From assembly GCA_020632795.1 (NCBI GenBank), contig JACKEV010000008.1, forward strand, positions 62,001 to 126,000: DNA of 64,000 nucleotides, written 5' to 3'. Below are positions 1 to 10,067 of the stretch, piece by piece; position 1 is the first letter of the stretch, and each line of letters begins with the position of its first letter. The notes beneath the pieces are model-generated. The model was not told the DNA's origin, ran no database searches, and saw nothing but the letters and a program-made list of their open reading frames with translations. Source of the DNA: Alphaproteobacteria bacterium. Its GTDB lineage: Bacteria > Myxococcota_A > UBA796 > CAJQPC01. A program made the position numbers and the translations under genes.

Positions 1-507
1 TCCTCCTCCAGCGCGGACGCCGCCACCCCGGCCGCCCCCACCACCTGGCACACCGTGCGGCGGGGCGAGACCCTCGCCGCCATCGCGTCGCGCTACGGCG
101 TGAAGGCCACCGACATCGTCTCCTGGAACAAGCTCTCCGACCCCGACCACATCGAGGCCGGCCAGCGCCTGCGCATCGAGGGCGGCAGCCCCCAGGACAC
201 CACCCCGCTGTCGTACACGGTGCGGCGCGGCGACGCCCTGAGCACCATCGCGCAGCGCTTCGGGGTCAGCGTGGCCGACCTCTCGGCCTGGAACGGTCTC
301 CGAGACCCCTCGGACATCAAGGTCGGGCAGGTCCTGAAGCTCTACAGCCCCGCGGCGTCCTGGGAGACCTACACGGTCCAGAAGGGCGACAGCCTCGGGC
401 GCATCGCCAGCACGCACGGCTGCACGGTCAACGACATCAAGGGCTGGAACGACCTGGCCAGCTCGACCATCTACCCGGGTCAGAGTCTCCGCATCCGCAA
501 GGATTAG
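1..507 (+). CDS. LysM-repeat cell-wall-binding protein (5' end missing)
   Basis: The reading frame is open from the first base of the window, so the gene starts outside it; 168 residues are visible. They consist of an Ala/Thr/Pro-rich stretch and three consecutive LysM domains at about residues 16-60, 72-117 and 120-165 of the fragment. Each has the usual pattern: an aromatic-x-V-x-x-G-[DE] start (for example TVRRGETLAAIASRYGV), a middle W-N and an ending I-x-x-G-Q-x-L-x-I. LysM domains bind the GlcNAc sugars of peptidoglycan. Multiple C-terminal LysM domains are common in MltD-type lytic transglycosylases and in M23 endopeptidases, but the catalytic part is not in the window, so the activity is unknown. 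The stop codon is 4 bases before moeA, but the function suggests no link with cofactor synthesis. Confidence 0.9.
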   Translation, partial: SSSSADAATPAAPTTWHTVRRGETLAAIASRYGVKATDIVSWNKLSDPDHIEAGQRLRIEGGSPQDTTPLSYTVRRGDALSTIAQRFGVSVADLSAWNGLRDPSDIKVGQVLKLYSPAASWETYTVQKGDSLGRIASTHGCTVNDIKGWNDLASSTIYPGQSLRIRKD

Positions 508-511
508 CCTC

Positions 512-1747
512 ATGCTCACCGTCGACGAAGCGCTGGAGCGGGTGCTGACCGCCGTCCGGCCGCCCCTCGCCGAGCGCGTCTCCCTGGAGCAGGCCTTCGG
601 GCGTGTGCTCGCCGAGACCCTGCGCTCCCCCCGCGACGTGCCCCCCTGGGCCAACTCCGCGATGGACGGCTTCGCGGTCGTCGCCGCCGACACCGCCCAG
701 GCCCCCGTCCGGCTGCGGGTCCTGGAGACCATCGGGGCGGGCAGCGTGCCCACGCAGACCGTGACATCGGGGACGGCCAGCCGCATCATGACCGGCGCGC
801 CCGTGCCCCCCGGGGCCGACGCGGTGGTCATGGTGGAGCACACCGACAACGGCGCCGAGGTCGTCGAGGTCCGCGCCACCGCCCGGCCCGGCCAGCACGT
901 CCGCCCCCGGGGGGACGACGTGCGCCTGGACCAGGTCGTGCTGGAGGCCGGCCGCACCCTGGACCCCGCCGCCGTGGGCCTCTGCTCGGCCCTGGGCATC
1001 CCCTCGGTGATGGTCGCCCAGCGGCCCCGGGTGGCCATCCTGTCCACCGGGGACGAGGTCGTCGAGGTCGGCTGGCCCCTGGCCCCGGGGCAGATCTACT
1101 CCAGCAACACCCTGAGCCTCATGGGCCTGGTCCGCGAGGCCGGGGCCGAGGCGGTGCACTGCGGCATCGCCCCCGACGACCCCGAGGGGCTGCGCGCGGC
1201 GCTGCAGCGCTGCCTCCGGGCCGAGCTGGTGCTGACCACGGGCGGGGTCTCGGTCGGGGACTTCGACTACGTCAAGGACGTCTTCGACGACGTCGGGGCC
1301 GCCTTGGACTTCTGGAAGGTGGCCATGAAGCCGGGCAAACCCCTGGCGTTCGGCGCCCTGGTGGGGGTGCCGGTCTTCGGGCTGCCGGGCAACCCGGTGT
1401 CCTGCATGGTCAACTTCCTCCAGTTCGTGCGGCCGGTGCTCCGCAGCATGCTGGGCGACCCCCGGCCCTACCTGCCCACCGTGGACGTGCGTCTGACCGC
1501 CCCCATTCGCAAGCACCCGGGCCGCGCCCTGCTGGCCCGGCTCACCCTGGCCCCCGGGCCCGACGGCCTGCCCCTGGCCACCCCCACCTCCAGCCAGTCC
1601 TCGGGGGTCCTGATGAGCATGGTCCACGGCGACGCTCTGAGCCTGCTCGCCGAGGACGCCGAGACGGCCCGGGCCGGCGACGTCGTGCGCGCCCAGGTGC
1701 TGCGCTGGGGCTGGATGAACGGCGCGGAGCCCGGATACGGGTGGTGA
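512..1747 (+). CDS. moeA: Molybdopterin molybdotransferase MoeA
   Basis: MoeA inserts molybdate into adenylylated molybdopterin, the last step in making the basic molybdenum cofactor in the cytoplasm. The 411-residue length is normal for the family. Visible family motifs are PWANSAMDGFAV near the N-terminus (about 48-59), AILSTGDEVVEVG (about 177-189), the molybdopterin-binding TTGGVSVGDFDYVK (about 243-256), KPGKPLAFG (about 272-280) and GLPGNPVSC (about 290-298). The start codon ATG follows the LysM gene stop by 4 bases. The 3' end overlaps the start of mobA by 7 bases, so the two are probably translated together. With mobA and the moaB-type gene it forms a cofactor operon; no molybdoenzyme is seen in the window. 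Confidence 0.97.
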   Translation: MLTVDEALERVLTAVRPPLAERVSLEQAFGRVLAETLRSPRDVPPWANSAMDGFAVVAADTAQAPVRLRVLETIGAGSVPTQTVTSGTASRIMTGAPVPPGADAVVMVEHTDNGAEVVEVRATARPGQHVRPRGDDVRLDQVVLEAGRTLDPAAVGLCSALGIPSVMVAQRPRVAILSTGDEVVEVGWPLAPGQIYSSNTLSLMGLVREAGAEAVHCGIAPDDPEGLRAALQRCLRAELVLTTGGVSVGDFDYVKDVFDDVGAALDFWKVAMKPGKPLAFGALVGVPVFGLPGNPVSCMVNFLQFVRPVLRSMLGDPRPYLPTVDVRLTAPIRKHPGRALLARLTLAPGPDGLPLATPTSSQSSGVLMSMVHGDALSLLAEDAETARAGDVVRAQVLRWGWMNGAEPGYGW

Positions 1748-2262
1748 TCCCGGGCTTCGTGCTGGCCGGGGGGGCGTCCCGGCGCTTCGGCGCGGACAAG
1801 GCCCTCCACCCGGTCGAAGGGGTCCCGATGGCCGCGCGGGTGGCGCGGGCGATGGCCGAGGTGGCCTCCTCGGTGACCCTGGTGGCCCCGGATCGGCGCC
1901 TGGAGGACCTGGGGTGGCCGCTGCTGGTCGAGCCGGCCGAGGGGCCCCGCCACCCGCTGCGGGGGGTCGTGGCCGCCCTGGCGGCCTGCGCGGCGCCTCG
2001 GGCCCTGCTCTGCCCTTGCGATCTGCCGTGGATGACGCCCCAGGCCCTGGCCGCGCTGGTGGACATGGGGGAGCCGGCGGTGGCGGCGGTGGACGGGCGG
2101 GTCCACCCCCTGGTCGCGGCGCTGCCGGTCGCGTGGTTGCCCCGCGCCCGCGCCCTGCTGGAGGCCGGCGCGCCCTGCCGCGCCCTGGTGGAGCCGGCCC
2201 GCATCGTGCCCCTCCCCGCCGCTGCGCTGCGCAACGTCAACCGGCCGGAGGATGTGCGGTAG
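1741..2262 (+). CDS. mobA: Molybdenum cofactor guanylyltransferase MobA
   Basis: MobA transfers GMP from GTP to molybdopterin to form the dinucleotide cofactor (MGD) used by DMSO-reductase-family enzymes. The 173-residue protein begins with the nucleotidyltransferase signature LAGGASRRFGADKAL (residues 8-22), in which the G-G-x-S-x-R-x-G-x-D-K pattern binds the nucleotide phosphates. It has the acidic metal-site segment CPCDLPWMTP at about residues 90-99. It is slightly shorter than E. coli MobA. A GTG start overlapping the moeA stop was chosen because the conserved Gly-rich loop begins only seven residues later. The stop codon lies 25 bases before the ATG of the next gene, which has its own ribosome-binding site. 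Confidence 0.94.
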   Translation: MVIPGFVLAGGASRRFGADKALHPVEGVPMAARVARAMAEVASSVTLVAPDRRLEDLGWPLLVEPAEGPRHPLRGVVAALAACAAPRALLCPCDLPWMTPQALAALVDMGEPAVAAVDGRVHPLVAALPVAWLPRARALLEAGAPCRALVEPARIVPLPAAALRNVNRPEDVR

Positions 2263-2287
2263 CATGCCCTCCTCCCGGAGGTTCCGC

Positions 2288-3439
2288 ATGGGTCACACCC
2301 ACCACCACGCCGCCGCCGGCCAGCGCGCGGTCACCGTCGAGATCCTGATCGTCTCCTCAACCCGGACGCTGTCCACGGATGAGGCCGGGCCGGTGCTCGT
2401 GAACGCCCTGGAGGCCGCCGGCCACCGGGTCACCGCCCGCCGCATCGTGCCCGACGACCCCGCCGCCATCCGGAAGGCCATCCAGGGCCTGCGGGACGGG
2501 GGCGGCGCCCAGGCGGTCATCCTGAGCGGCGGCACCGGCATCTCCCGCAACGACGGCACCTTCGAGGCGGTCTCCCGGCTGATCGACAGGCCTCTGCCCG
2601 GCTTCGGCGAGCTGTTCCGCGTGCTCTCCTTCCACCAGATCGGCGCCGCCGCGATGCTGTCCCGGGCCACCGCCGGGGTCGCCGGCTCGCTGATCGTCTT
2701 CTCCATCCCCGGCTCGGTCGCCGCCTGCGAGCTGGCCGTCCACAAGCTCATCCTCCCCGAGCTGTCCCACATCGTCTACGAGCTGGGCAAGGAGGGCGCC
2801 CCCGCCCCCGAGGCCGAGCCCGAGGCCCCCGCGCCCGAGGCCGAGGAGGAGGAGGAGGAGAAGCTGGAGGGCGGCGTCCACACCGAGCAGATCGGCGCCG
2901 GCGAGGCCCCCGAGGAGGACCCCGACGCCCCCAAGGAGGGCTGGCTCAAGGCCCTGGAGGACGAGGGCGGCGCGCTGGACCGCAAGGCCCGCGCCCGGCT
3001 CCCCCCCGGCCTGGCCGGCCTGCCGGCGGTGACCGACGTGCTGAACAGCGCGGGGGAGCAGGCCGTGGCGCGCTTCGAGGACGAGGAGTACGCCGCCTAC
3101 GGCTTCCCCGACCTGCTGCGCCCCAGCTCCAAGGTGCTGCTGATCGGCCCCGGCGCCCCCTATGGCGAGGTCCTGGCCCTGCACCGCTGGCCGACGAAGA
3201 CGGGGGTCTGCCGCCGCGGGGGTGGCAAGCTGGTCTCCCGGGGTCGCCTGGGGGCCACCGCCATCGAGCTGACCGGCAAGGACTACCCCGGAGAGGGGCG
3301 CCTGCTCGCGGTCGAGGGCGACGCGGTCTACGTCGTCCACGAGGACCGGGTCCACCGCTGGGACGGCGCCCGCGCGCAGCCCCTGGGGGCCGTGGGCGGG
3401 GCGCTGGCCTCGCTGCTGCTGCGGTTCAGCCAGCGCTGA
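2288..3439 (+). CDS. moaB: MoaB/MogA-type molybdopterin adenylyltransferase domain with acidic linker and unknown C-terminal domain
   Basis: The first about 165 residues are a MoaB/MogA-type domain that adenylylates molybdopterin, preparing it for MoeA. The signature ILSGGTGISRNDGTFEAVS lies at about residues 78-96, followed by GFGELFRVLSF and VFSIPGSVAACELAV, all typical. The ATG at 2288 is preferred over an upstream in-frame ATG at 2252 because GGAG lies 7 bases before it and the upstream one would begin inside mobA. After a His-rich start (GHTHHH) and the MoaB domain there is a strongly acidic Glu/Pro/Ala linker (about 165-200) and then about 180 residues that I do not recognise. MoaB proteins are usually 160-195 residues, so at 383 residues this is about twice the family size. 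The gene end overlaps that of the convergent HEAT gene by 14 bases. Confidence 0.88.
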   Translation: MGHTHHHAAAGQRAVTVEILIVSSTRTLSTDEAGPVLVNALEAAGHRVTARRIVPDDPAAIRKAIQGLRDGGGAQAVILSGGTGISRNDGTFEAVSRLIDRPLPGFGELFRVLSFHQIGAAAMLSRATAGVAGSLIVFSIPGSVAACELAVHKLILPELSHIVYELGKEGAPAPEAEPEAPAPEAEEEEEEKLEGGVHTEQIGAGEAPEEDPDAPKEGWLKALEDEGGALDRKARARLPPGLAGLPAVTDVLNSAGEQAVARFEDEEYAAYGFPDLLRPSSKVLLIGPGAPYGEVLALHRWPTKTGVCRRGGGKLVSRGRLGATAIELTGKDYPGEGRLLAVEGDAVYVVHEDRVHRWDGARAQPLGAVGGALASLLLRFSQR

Positions 3440-4511
3440 GCGCCTCCAGCACCCCCTCGGCGTTCCGGGCGGCGTCGCCGCCCCCGCTGCGGGCCACGGC
3501 CTCCAGGTGCGGGCGCGCCGGGGGCCCGATCTTCACCAGCGCGTCCATCGCGGGCAGGTAGAAGCCGCCCAGGGCGCTGCCGTGGAGGTTGTCGAGGTAG
3601 CCGCACAGGACGGCGGCTGCGTCTGCGGCCTGGATCTCCCCCAGGGCCCACAGCAGGTTGGTCCGCACCGGGTACTGCACCCCCAGCCCGGCGCCGGGGC
3701 GGCCCTCGTGCTCCAGGGCCTCGATCTCCAGGGCCCGGACGAGCCTCCGGGAGACCTCCGGGGAGCCGACGCGGCCGATGGCGGTGGCGGCGAGGCGCCG
3801 CTGGGCGAAGCCCCGCCCGGGGTCGACGTCCATGCGCTCCAGCAGGTCGCACAGGGCGGGCAGGGCGCGGGGGTCACCGGCGAGGCCCTGGGCGACGATG
3901 AGCCCGTGGCGGCCCCGGCGGCCGGCGCTGCGGGCCAGGCTGCGGAGGCGGTCGAGGTCCTCGGGGTGACCCAGGGCGGCGAGGTCCTCGAGGGCCTGGC
4001 GGCCGGCGCCCAGAGGGTCGGCCTCGGCCTCGGAGCGCAGGGCTTCTGGGGAGGCCAGCAGGCGGGTGACCTCCCGGGCGCAGGCCTCGGGGCCGAAGCC
4101 CGCCGCCGGACCCGGGCTGCGCCAGCCTCGGGAGGTCCGCAGCCGCCGCCCGCCGTGGGCCCGAGCGGCCTCCAGGGCAGCCTCCGGAGGACCGCCGCAG
4201 CGCACCTGCGCCGCCAGCATCGCGACCAGGGGCGTGGTGCAACGCTCCCGGGCGGCGGCCTGCGCCAGCGGCGCGCGGTGGTCGGGGTCCGCCCGCCACC
4301 CGAGGCCCCGGGCCGCCGCGCGACGCACGCCGGGGAGGGGATCCTCCAGCAGAGGGATCAGCGCCGGAGGAACCTGCGCTTCCGGACGCTCGGAGAGGGC
4401 CCGCGCGGCCCGGACGCGCAGGCTCGGGGTGCCCCGGCGCAGGACCCGCAGCAGCCCCGGGCCGTCCAGCAGCTCGGGGGTGCCCAGCAGGCGCTCGCGC
4501 AGACTCCGCAT
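3426..4511 (-). CDS. HEAT-repeat protein, function unknown
   Basis: The 361-residue product is rich in Leu, Ala and Arg and is built from helical pairs of HEAT or PBS-lyase type, for example LRVLRRGTPSLRVRAARALSE, ALIPLLEDPLPGVRRAAARG and the later GDPRALPALCDLLERM segment. Such solenoids serve as protein-binding scaffolds; nothing here indicates an enzyme. The ATG at 4511 was chosen because GGGGAGG lies just before it, and the upstream in-frame extension would run into the DnaA-box cluster. There is no signal peptide. It is transcribed towards the molybdenum genes and its end overlaps moaB convergently. Its promoter must lie in the 4512-5005 region, which it shares divergently with nrdJ. Confidence 0.8.
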   Translation of the reverse strand: MRSLRERLLGTPELLDGPGLLRVLRRGTPSLRVRAARALSERPEAQVPPALIPLLEDPLPGVRRAAARGLGWRADPDHRAPLAQAAARERCTTPLVAMLAAQVRCGGPPEAALEAARAHGGRRLRTSRGWRSPGPAAGFGPEACAREVTRLLASPEALRSEAEADPLGAGRQALEDLAALGHPEDLDRLRSLARSAGRRGRHGLIVAQGLAGDPRALPALCDLLERMDVDPGRGFAQRRLAATAIGRVGSPEVSRRLVRALEIEALEHEGRPGAGLGVQYPVRTNLLWALGEIQAADAAAVLCGYLDNLHGSALGGFYLPAMDALVKIGPPARPHLEAVARSGGGDAARNAEGVLEALSAG

Positions 4512-4560
4512 GGCCTCCCCCGTATCCCGATGCTGTGACGGCCGCGCGCCACAGGAGAAC

Positions 4561-4579
4561 TTATCCACAACTTATCCAT
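4561..4579 (+). promoter_or_regulatory. Two tandem DnaA-box-like sites
   Basis: TTATCCACA at 4561-4569 is identical to the strong E. coli DnaA box. TTATCCATA at 4571-4579 differs by one base and begins ten bases later in the same orientation, close to one helical turn. They lie about 50 bases upstream of the HEAT gene start. Such A/T-rich 9-mers are not expected by chance in DNA of this composition. Whether they serve replication start or gene control cannot be told from the sequence. Confidence 0.6.
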
Positions 4580-4720
4580 AGGCGTTGCCCAAAACTCTTG
4601 ACATGCCAGCACCAAGGCGCGCATGGGGGTCGCTGGAGGGGGTCGCTCCGGCGCCTCATCCAGGGGGCTCCTGCGTGGAAAAGATCGTGGAATCTCCTGA
4701 ATCCCAGGCTGTGGAGGAGG

Positions 4721-4729
4721 TTGTCCATA
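4721..4729 (+). promoter_or_regulatory. DnaA-box-like site (two mismatches)
   Basis: TTGTCCATA has two differences from TTATCCACA. It is weak by itself but lies between the perfect box at 4561 and the inverted box at 4758 and is counted as part of the same cluster. Confidence 0.35.
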
Positions 4730-4740
4730 GCTTCGGCGAT

Positions 4741-4756
4741 CCACAACATGTAGTAC
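4741..4756 (+). promoter_or_regulatory. NrdR-box-like site 1 upstream of nrdJ
   Basis: CCACAACATGTAGTAC matches 11 of 16 positions of the NrdR-box consensus acaCwAtATaTwGtgt, including the central C-w-A-n-A-T-n-T-w-G core. NrdR is the ATP/dATP-sensing repressor of ribonucleotide reductase genes. The site pairs with the one at 4773, leaving a 16-base gap, which is the usual spacing of tandem NrdR boxes. Confidence 0.65.
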
Positions 4757-4757
4757 C

Positions 4758-4766
4758 TGTGGACAA
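4758..4766 (-). promoter_or_regulatory. DnaA-box-like site within the NrdR spacer
   Basis: TGTGGACAA is the reverse complement of TTGTCCACA, one base from the E. coli box and the common form in GC-rich bacteria. It lies inside the 16-base gap between the two NrdR-like boxes, so the two proteins could compete or cooperate at the nrdJ promoter. Confidence 0.5.
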
Positions 4767-4772
4767 TGGCTG

Positions 4773-4788
4773 GCCCCACATCTTGTGG
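4773..4788 (+). promoter_or_regulatory. NrdR-box-like site 2 upstream of nrdJ
   Basis: GCCCCACATCTTGTGG matches 10 of 16 positions of the NrdR consensus, with most of the central core kept. It starts exactly 32 bases (about three turns) after box 1 and ends eight bases before a TTGACC element, a position where a repressor would block the promoter. Confidence 0.55.
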
Positions 4789-4795
4789 TTTTTCC

Positions 4796-4825
4796 TTGAC
4801 CGGTCGGAACCTGGGACGGTAATGG
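4796..4825 (+). promoter_or_regulatory. nrdJ: Putative sigma-70-type promoter of nrdJ
   Basis: TTGACC at 4796-4801 closely matches the -35 consensus TTGACA and is followed after 18 bases by TAATGG at 4820-4825, a poor but possible -10. It lies directly downstream of the NrdR-like pair. It would give a leader of about 170 bases before the nrdJ ATG. Confidence 0.4.
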
Positions 4826-5005
4826 ATAGAACGTTGGCGAACCCGGTCCTCGGAACCTCCGGCCTGAGCACACCTTCGACCCCCCGGACGCACACCCCGG
4901 TCGCGTCCGTCCCGGGCCGATCTGTGCCTGGCGGCGCGACCGATCGGCGGAGGCGCTGACCCTGACCTGTCGCTGCGCTGTTTCCTAGCTGAGCCTGGAG
5001 ATGTC

Positions 5006-7723
<2,718 letters not shown>

Positions 7724-7830
7724 TGTCCCTGCCGGGGTGGGGTGTCCGCCCCCACCCCACCCGGAGCCCCCGGGCCCACATCGCTCCGAGAAGCCGGCGC
7801 CGTCAAGGTCCGGCGGGCATCCCACCGGAC

Positions 7831-7868
7831 GGCGTGGGTGAGGCCGCCAAAACCTCACCCACGCCTTT
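7831..7868. terminator. Strong bidirectional hairpin terminator between nrdJ and the hydroxylase gene
   Basis: GGCGTGGGTGAGG (7831-7843) pairs perfectly with CCTCACCCACGCC (7853-7865) across a nine-base loop, giving a 13-base-pair GC-rich stem followed by TTT. AAAA in the loop end and the 3-T tail are short, but the position between the two convergent stop codons supports a terminator used from both sides. Confidence 0.85.
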
Positions 7869-9050
7869 CTACTTCGCCGCCTCGGCGGCGGGCTCCGGGC
7901 GCCGAGTCAGCCAGCCCAGCCAGAGGACGGAGAGCACCAGCGCCACGAGGCCCCCGAGCACCCCAGGCGGCCCGAGCGTGCCCAGCACCACCGTGGTGGC
8001 CGACAGCCGGAGTGCTTCGCTGAACGGCGCCCACCGACGTCGCTCGAACAGAGCGCCGAAGTCCACCAGCGCCCAGGTCACCAGGCCGGTCACCGCGAGC
8101 TGCTCCACGAACGGCATCGCGGCGAAGAGCAGGTAGAGCACCCCGCCCACCGTGCCGATGAACTGCACCAGCACGTAGGCGTTCACCCCGGACCGGCCGG
8201 TGGCGTCGTATTTGCGGTCGTAGTCGGGCTCATCGGCCGGGGGCCAGCCCCAGGACGGCCCGTGCCACCACACCAGCACCTTGTCCAGGCCCACCAGGGT
8301 CGCCGCCTGCTGCATCACCTGGATGGGGTACTGCAGGTTGGCGTAGACCGGGTTCCAGCTCCCCAGCCCGGTGGTGATGCCGTAGGCGGGCTCCTCCTCC
8401 TCCTCCTGGAAGGTGCCGAAGAGGCGGTCCCACAGGATGAGGAAGCCGCTGTAGTTGCGGTCGAGGTACTTGGGGTTGCGCCCGTGGTGGACCCGGTGGT
8501 GGCTGGGGGTGGTGAACACCCACTCCAGCGGCCCCAGCTTGCCGACGAGCCGGGTGTGGACCCAGAACTGGTAGAGGGTGTTGAGCGCGTTGGCGGTGGC
8601 GAAGGTCAGCGGGTCGATGCCGAGGATGGCCAGCGGCAGCCGGTACCAGATCGAGAAGATCGGCTCCAGGGTGCTCTGGCGCAGGGCGACGGTGAGGTTG
8701 TACTCCTCGGACTGGTGGTGCACGATGTGCGCCGCCCACATCGCGTTGATCTCGTGGCTGTGCCGGTGGAACCAGTAGTAGGTGAAGTCCACCCCCACGA
8801 TGGCGATCACCCAGGTCCACCAGGCGTCGGCGGGCATCTCCCACACGCGAGCGACGTGGTAGACCGCCGCGTAGATCGCGACCCGCGCCGCGCCGCTGAA
8901 CACCGCCCCGAGCTGGTTGAGGATGCCGCAGCTCAGGTCGTTGATGGAGTCGTTGAAGCGATAGACCTTCCGGCCGCGCAGCCGCGCCGCGACCAGCTCG
9001 ACGCCGATCAGCACGAAGAAGGCGGGGATGCTCAGGGAGATGATGTCCAT
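7869..9050 (-). CDS. Fatty acid hydroxylase/sterol desaturase-superfamily membrane protein, alkylglycerol monooxygenase-like
   Basis: This 393-residue integral membrane protein has the eight-histidine di-iron site of the superfamily: HRHSH (about 94-98), HIVHH (about 107-111) and HHRVHH (about 182-187). These are separated by hydrophobic helices, and several more transmembrane segments follow in the C-terminal third. Family members hydroxylate or desaturate lipids and sterols. The order and length are closest to alkylglycerol monooxygenase-like proteins, which split ether lipids, but the substrate cannot be read from the sequence. The ATG at 9050 was chosen because the hydrophobic N-terminus MDIISLSIPAFFVLIGVEL starts there; the longer open frame would run back through the divergent ABC gene. 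It shares a 51-base divergent promoter region with that gene. Confidence 0.9.
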   Translation of the reverse strand: MDIISLSIPAFFVLIGVELVAARLRGRKVYRFNDSINDLSCGILNQLGAVFSGAARVAIYAAVYHVARVWEMPADAWWTWVIAIVGVDFTYYWFHRHSHEINAMWAAHIVHHQSEEYNLTVALRQSTLEPIFSIWYRLPLAILGIDPLTFATANALNTLYQFWVHTRLVGKLGPLEWVFTTPSHHRVHHGRNPKYLDRNYSGFLILWDRLFGTFQEEEEEPAYGITTGLGSWNPVYANLQYPIQVMQQAATLVGLDKVLVWWHGPSWGWPPADEPDYDRKYDATGRSGVNAYVLVQFIGTVGGVLYLLFAAMPFVEQLAVTGLVTWALVDFGALFERRRWAPFSEALRLSATTVVLGTLGPPGVLGGLVALVLSVLWLGWLTRRPEPAAEAAK

Positions 9051-9101
9051 GGCCCCAAGGATATCGCGGCGGGTCGCCGACCGGATACGTTGCCCGGCAC
9101 C

Positions 9102-10067
9102 ATGCCGCCGGCCATCTCCGTTTCGAACCTCACCAAGATCTACCGGGCGCCCCGCAAGCAGCAGGGCCTTGCCGGCAGTCTGCGCTCCCTGTTCGCCCGG
9201 GAGTACGACGAGGTCCGCGCGGTCGACGACCTGAGCTTCGACATCGCGCCGGGCGAGCGGGTGGGCTTCCTGGGCCCGAACGGCGCGGGCAAGACCACCA
9301 CCCTCAAGATGCTCGCCGGGCTGCTGGTGCCCACCTCCGGCGAGCGCCGGGTCGCCGGCTTCGACCCCAGCCGCCGCCAGAACGACTTCCTGCGCCGCAT
9401 CACCCTGGTCATGGGCCAGAAGCAGCAGCTCCTGTGGGACCTGCCGCCCACCGAGACCTTCGCGCTCAACCGCGCCCTCTACGGCCTCGACCCCCGCCAG
9501 GCCCGGGAGACCCTCGACGAGCTGATCGCGCTGTTGGAGCTGGAGCCCCTGCTGGAGCGCCCCGTGCGCAACCTGAGCCTGGGGGAGCGCATGAAGTGCG
9601 AGCTGGCCGCCGCGCTGCTGCACCGCCCCGAGGTCCTCTTCCTGGACGAGCCCACCATCGGGCTGGACGTGCGCGCCCAGGTCACCGTGCGGCGCTTCGT
9701 GGAGGCCTGGAACGCCCGCGCGGGCACCACGGTGCTGCTGACCTCCCACTACATGGCTGACATCGCGGCGCTTTGCCCCCGGGTCATCGTCATCGCGGGG
9801 GGGCGGCTGCGCTACGACGGGCCGCTGGACACCCTGGTGGCGCGCTACGGGGACACCCGTCGGGTCCGGGTGCGCACCCTGGACGCGGTGCCCGCGCCGC
9901 CGGAGCCCTTCCGGGTCGAGGAGGGCCGCCTGATCGCCGAGGTCCCCACCGCCGAGGTGCGGGACGTCATCGACGCGGCTTTACGAAAGCTCGATGTGGT
10001 CGACCTCTCCGTCGAGGAGCCTCCCCTGGAGCGCGTCATGGCGCGGCTCTTCGAGGACAGCCCGTGA
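9102..10067 (+). CDS. ABC exporter ATP-binding subunit
   Basis: The 321-residue cytoplasmic ATPase powers the two membrane proteins encoded next. Walker A is GPNGAGKTTT (about 59-68), the signature is LSLGERMK (about 157-164, a variant of LSGGQ), Walker B is VLFLDEP (about 178-184) and the switch His is in TSHYMAD (about 213-219). The C-terminal extension after residue 240 is typical of ABC-2-type exporters related to the viologen/drug exporter group whose permeases belong to the DUF990-like (ABC2_membrane_6) family. The ATG at 9102 follows the divergent promoter gap. The stop overlaps the GTG of the first permease gene by four bases. The cargo is unknown. Confidence 0.95.
   Translation: MPPAISVSNLTKIYRAPRKQQGLAGSLRSLFAREYDEVRAVDDLSFDIAPGERVGFLGPNGAGKTTTLKMLAGLLVPTSGERRVAGFDPSRRQNDFLRRITLVMGQKQQLLWDLPPTETFALNRALYGLDPRQARETLDELIALLELEPLLERPVRNLSLGERMKCELAAALLHRPEVLFLDEPTIGLDVRAQVTVRRFVEAWNARAGTTVLLTSHYMADIAALCPRVIVIAGGRLRYDGPLDTLVARYGDTRRVRVRTLDAVPAPPEPFRVEEGRLIAEVPTAEVRDVIDAALRKLDVVDLSVEEPPLERVMARLFEDSP

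Larger units (their letters stand above)
4512..5005. other. 494-base non-coding divergent region between HEAT gene and nrdJ
   Basis: This is the only gap of more than 300 bases in the window. Its middle is clearly richer in A and T than the neighbouring genes. It carries four sequences resembling DnaA boxes, a pair of sequences resembling NrdR boxes and a plausible sigma-70-type promoter, each listed separately. The last about 175 bases before nrdJ look like a GC-rich untranslated leader; I searched it for the conserved elements of a B12 riboswitch and did not find them. A 124-codon open frame crosses the region, but it looks like chance. Confidence 0.7.

Noticed and set aside
2252..2287. Start of the moaB-type gene at 2252
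   Set aside because: The ATG at 2288 has a well-placed GGAG and the upstream residues would come from inside mobA with no family similarity.
4585..4959. A 124-codon plus-strand open frame in the HEAT-nrdJ gap
   Set aside because: It overlaps the DnaA-like and NrdR-like sites and the promoter, has no ribosome-binding site or recognisable protein pattern, and looks like chance in GC-rich DNA.
4826..5005. A cobalamin riboswitch in the nrdJ leader
   Set aside because: I looked for the conserved B12-box and core segments and did not see them; control by NrdR-like sites is better supported.
7869..9749. A longer N-terminus for the di-iron hydroxylase
   Set aside because: It would overlap the divergent ABC ATPase gene over hundreds of bases; the hydrophobic N-terminus starts naturally at 9050.
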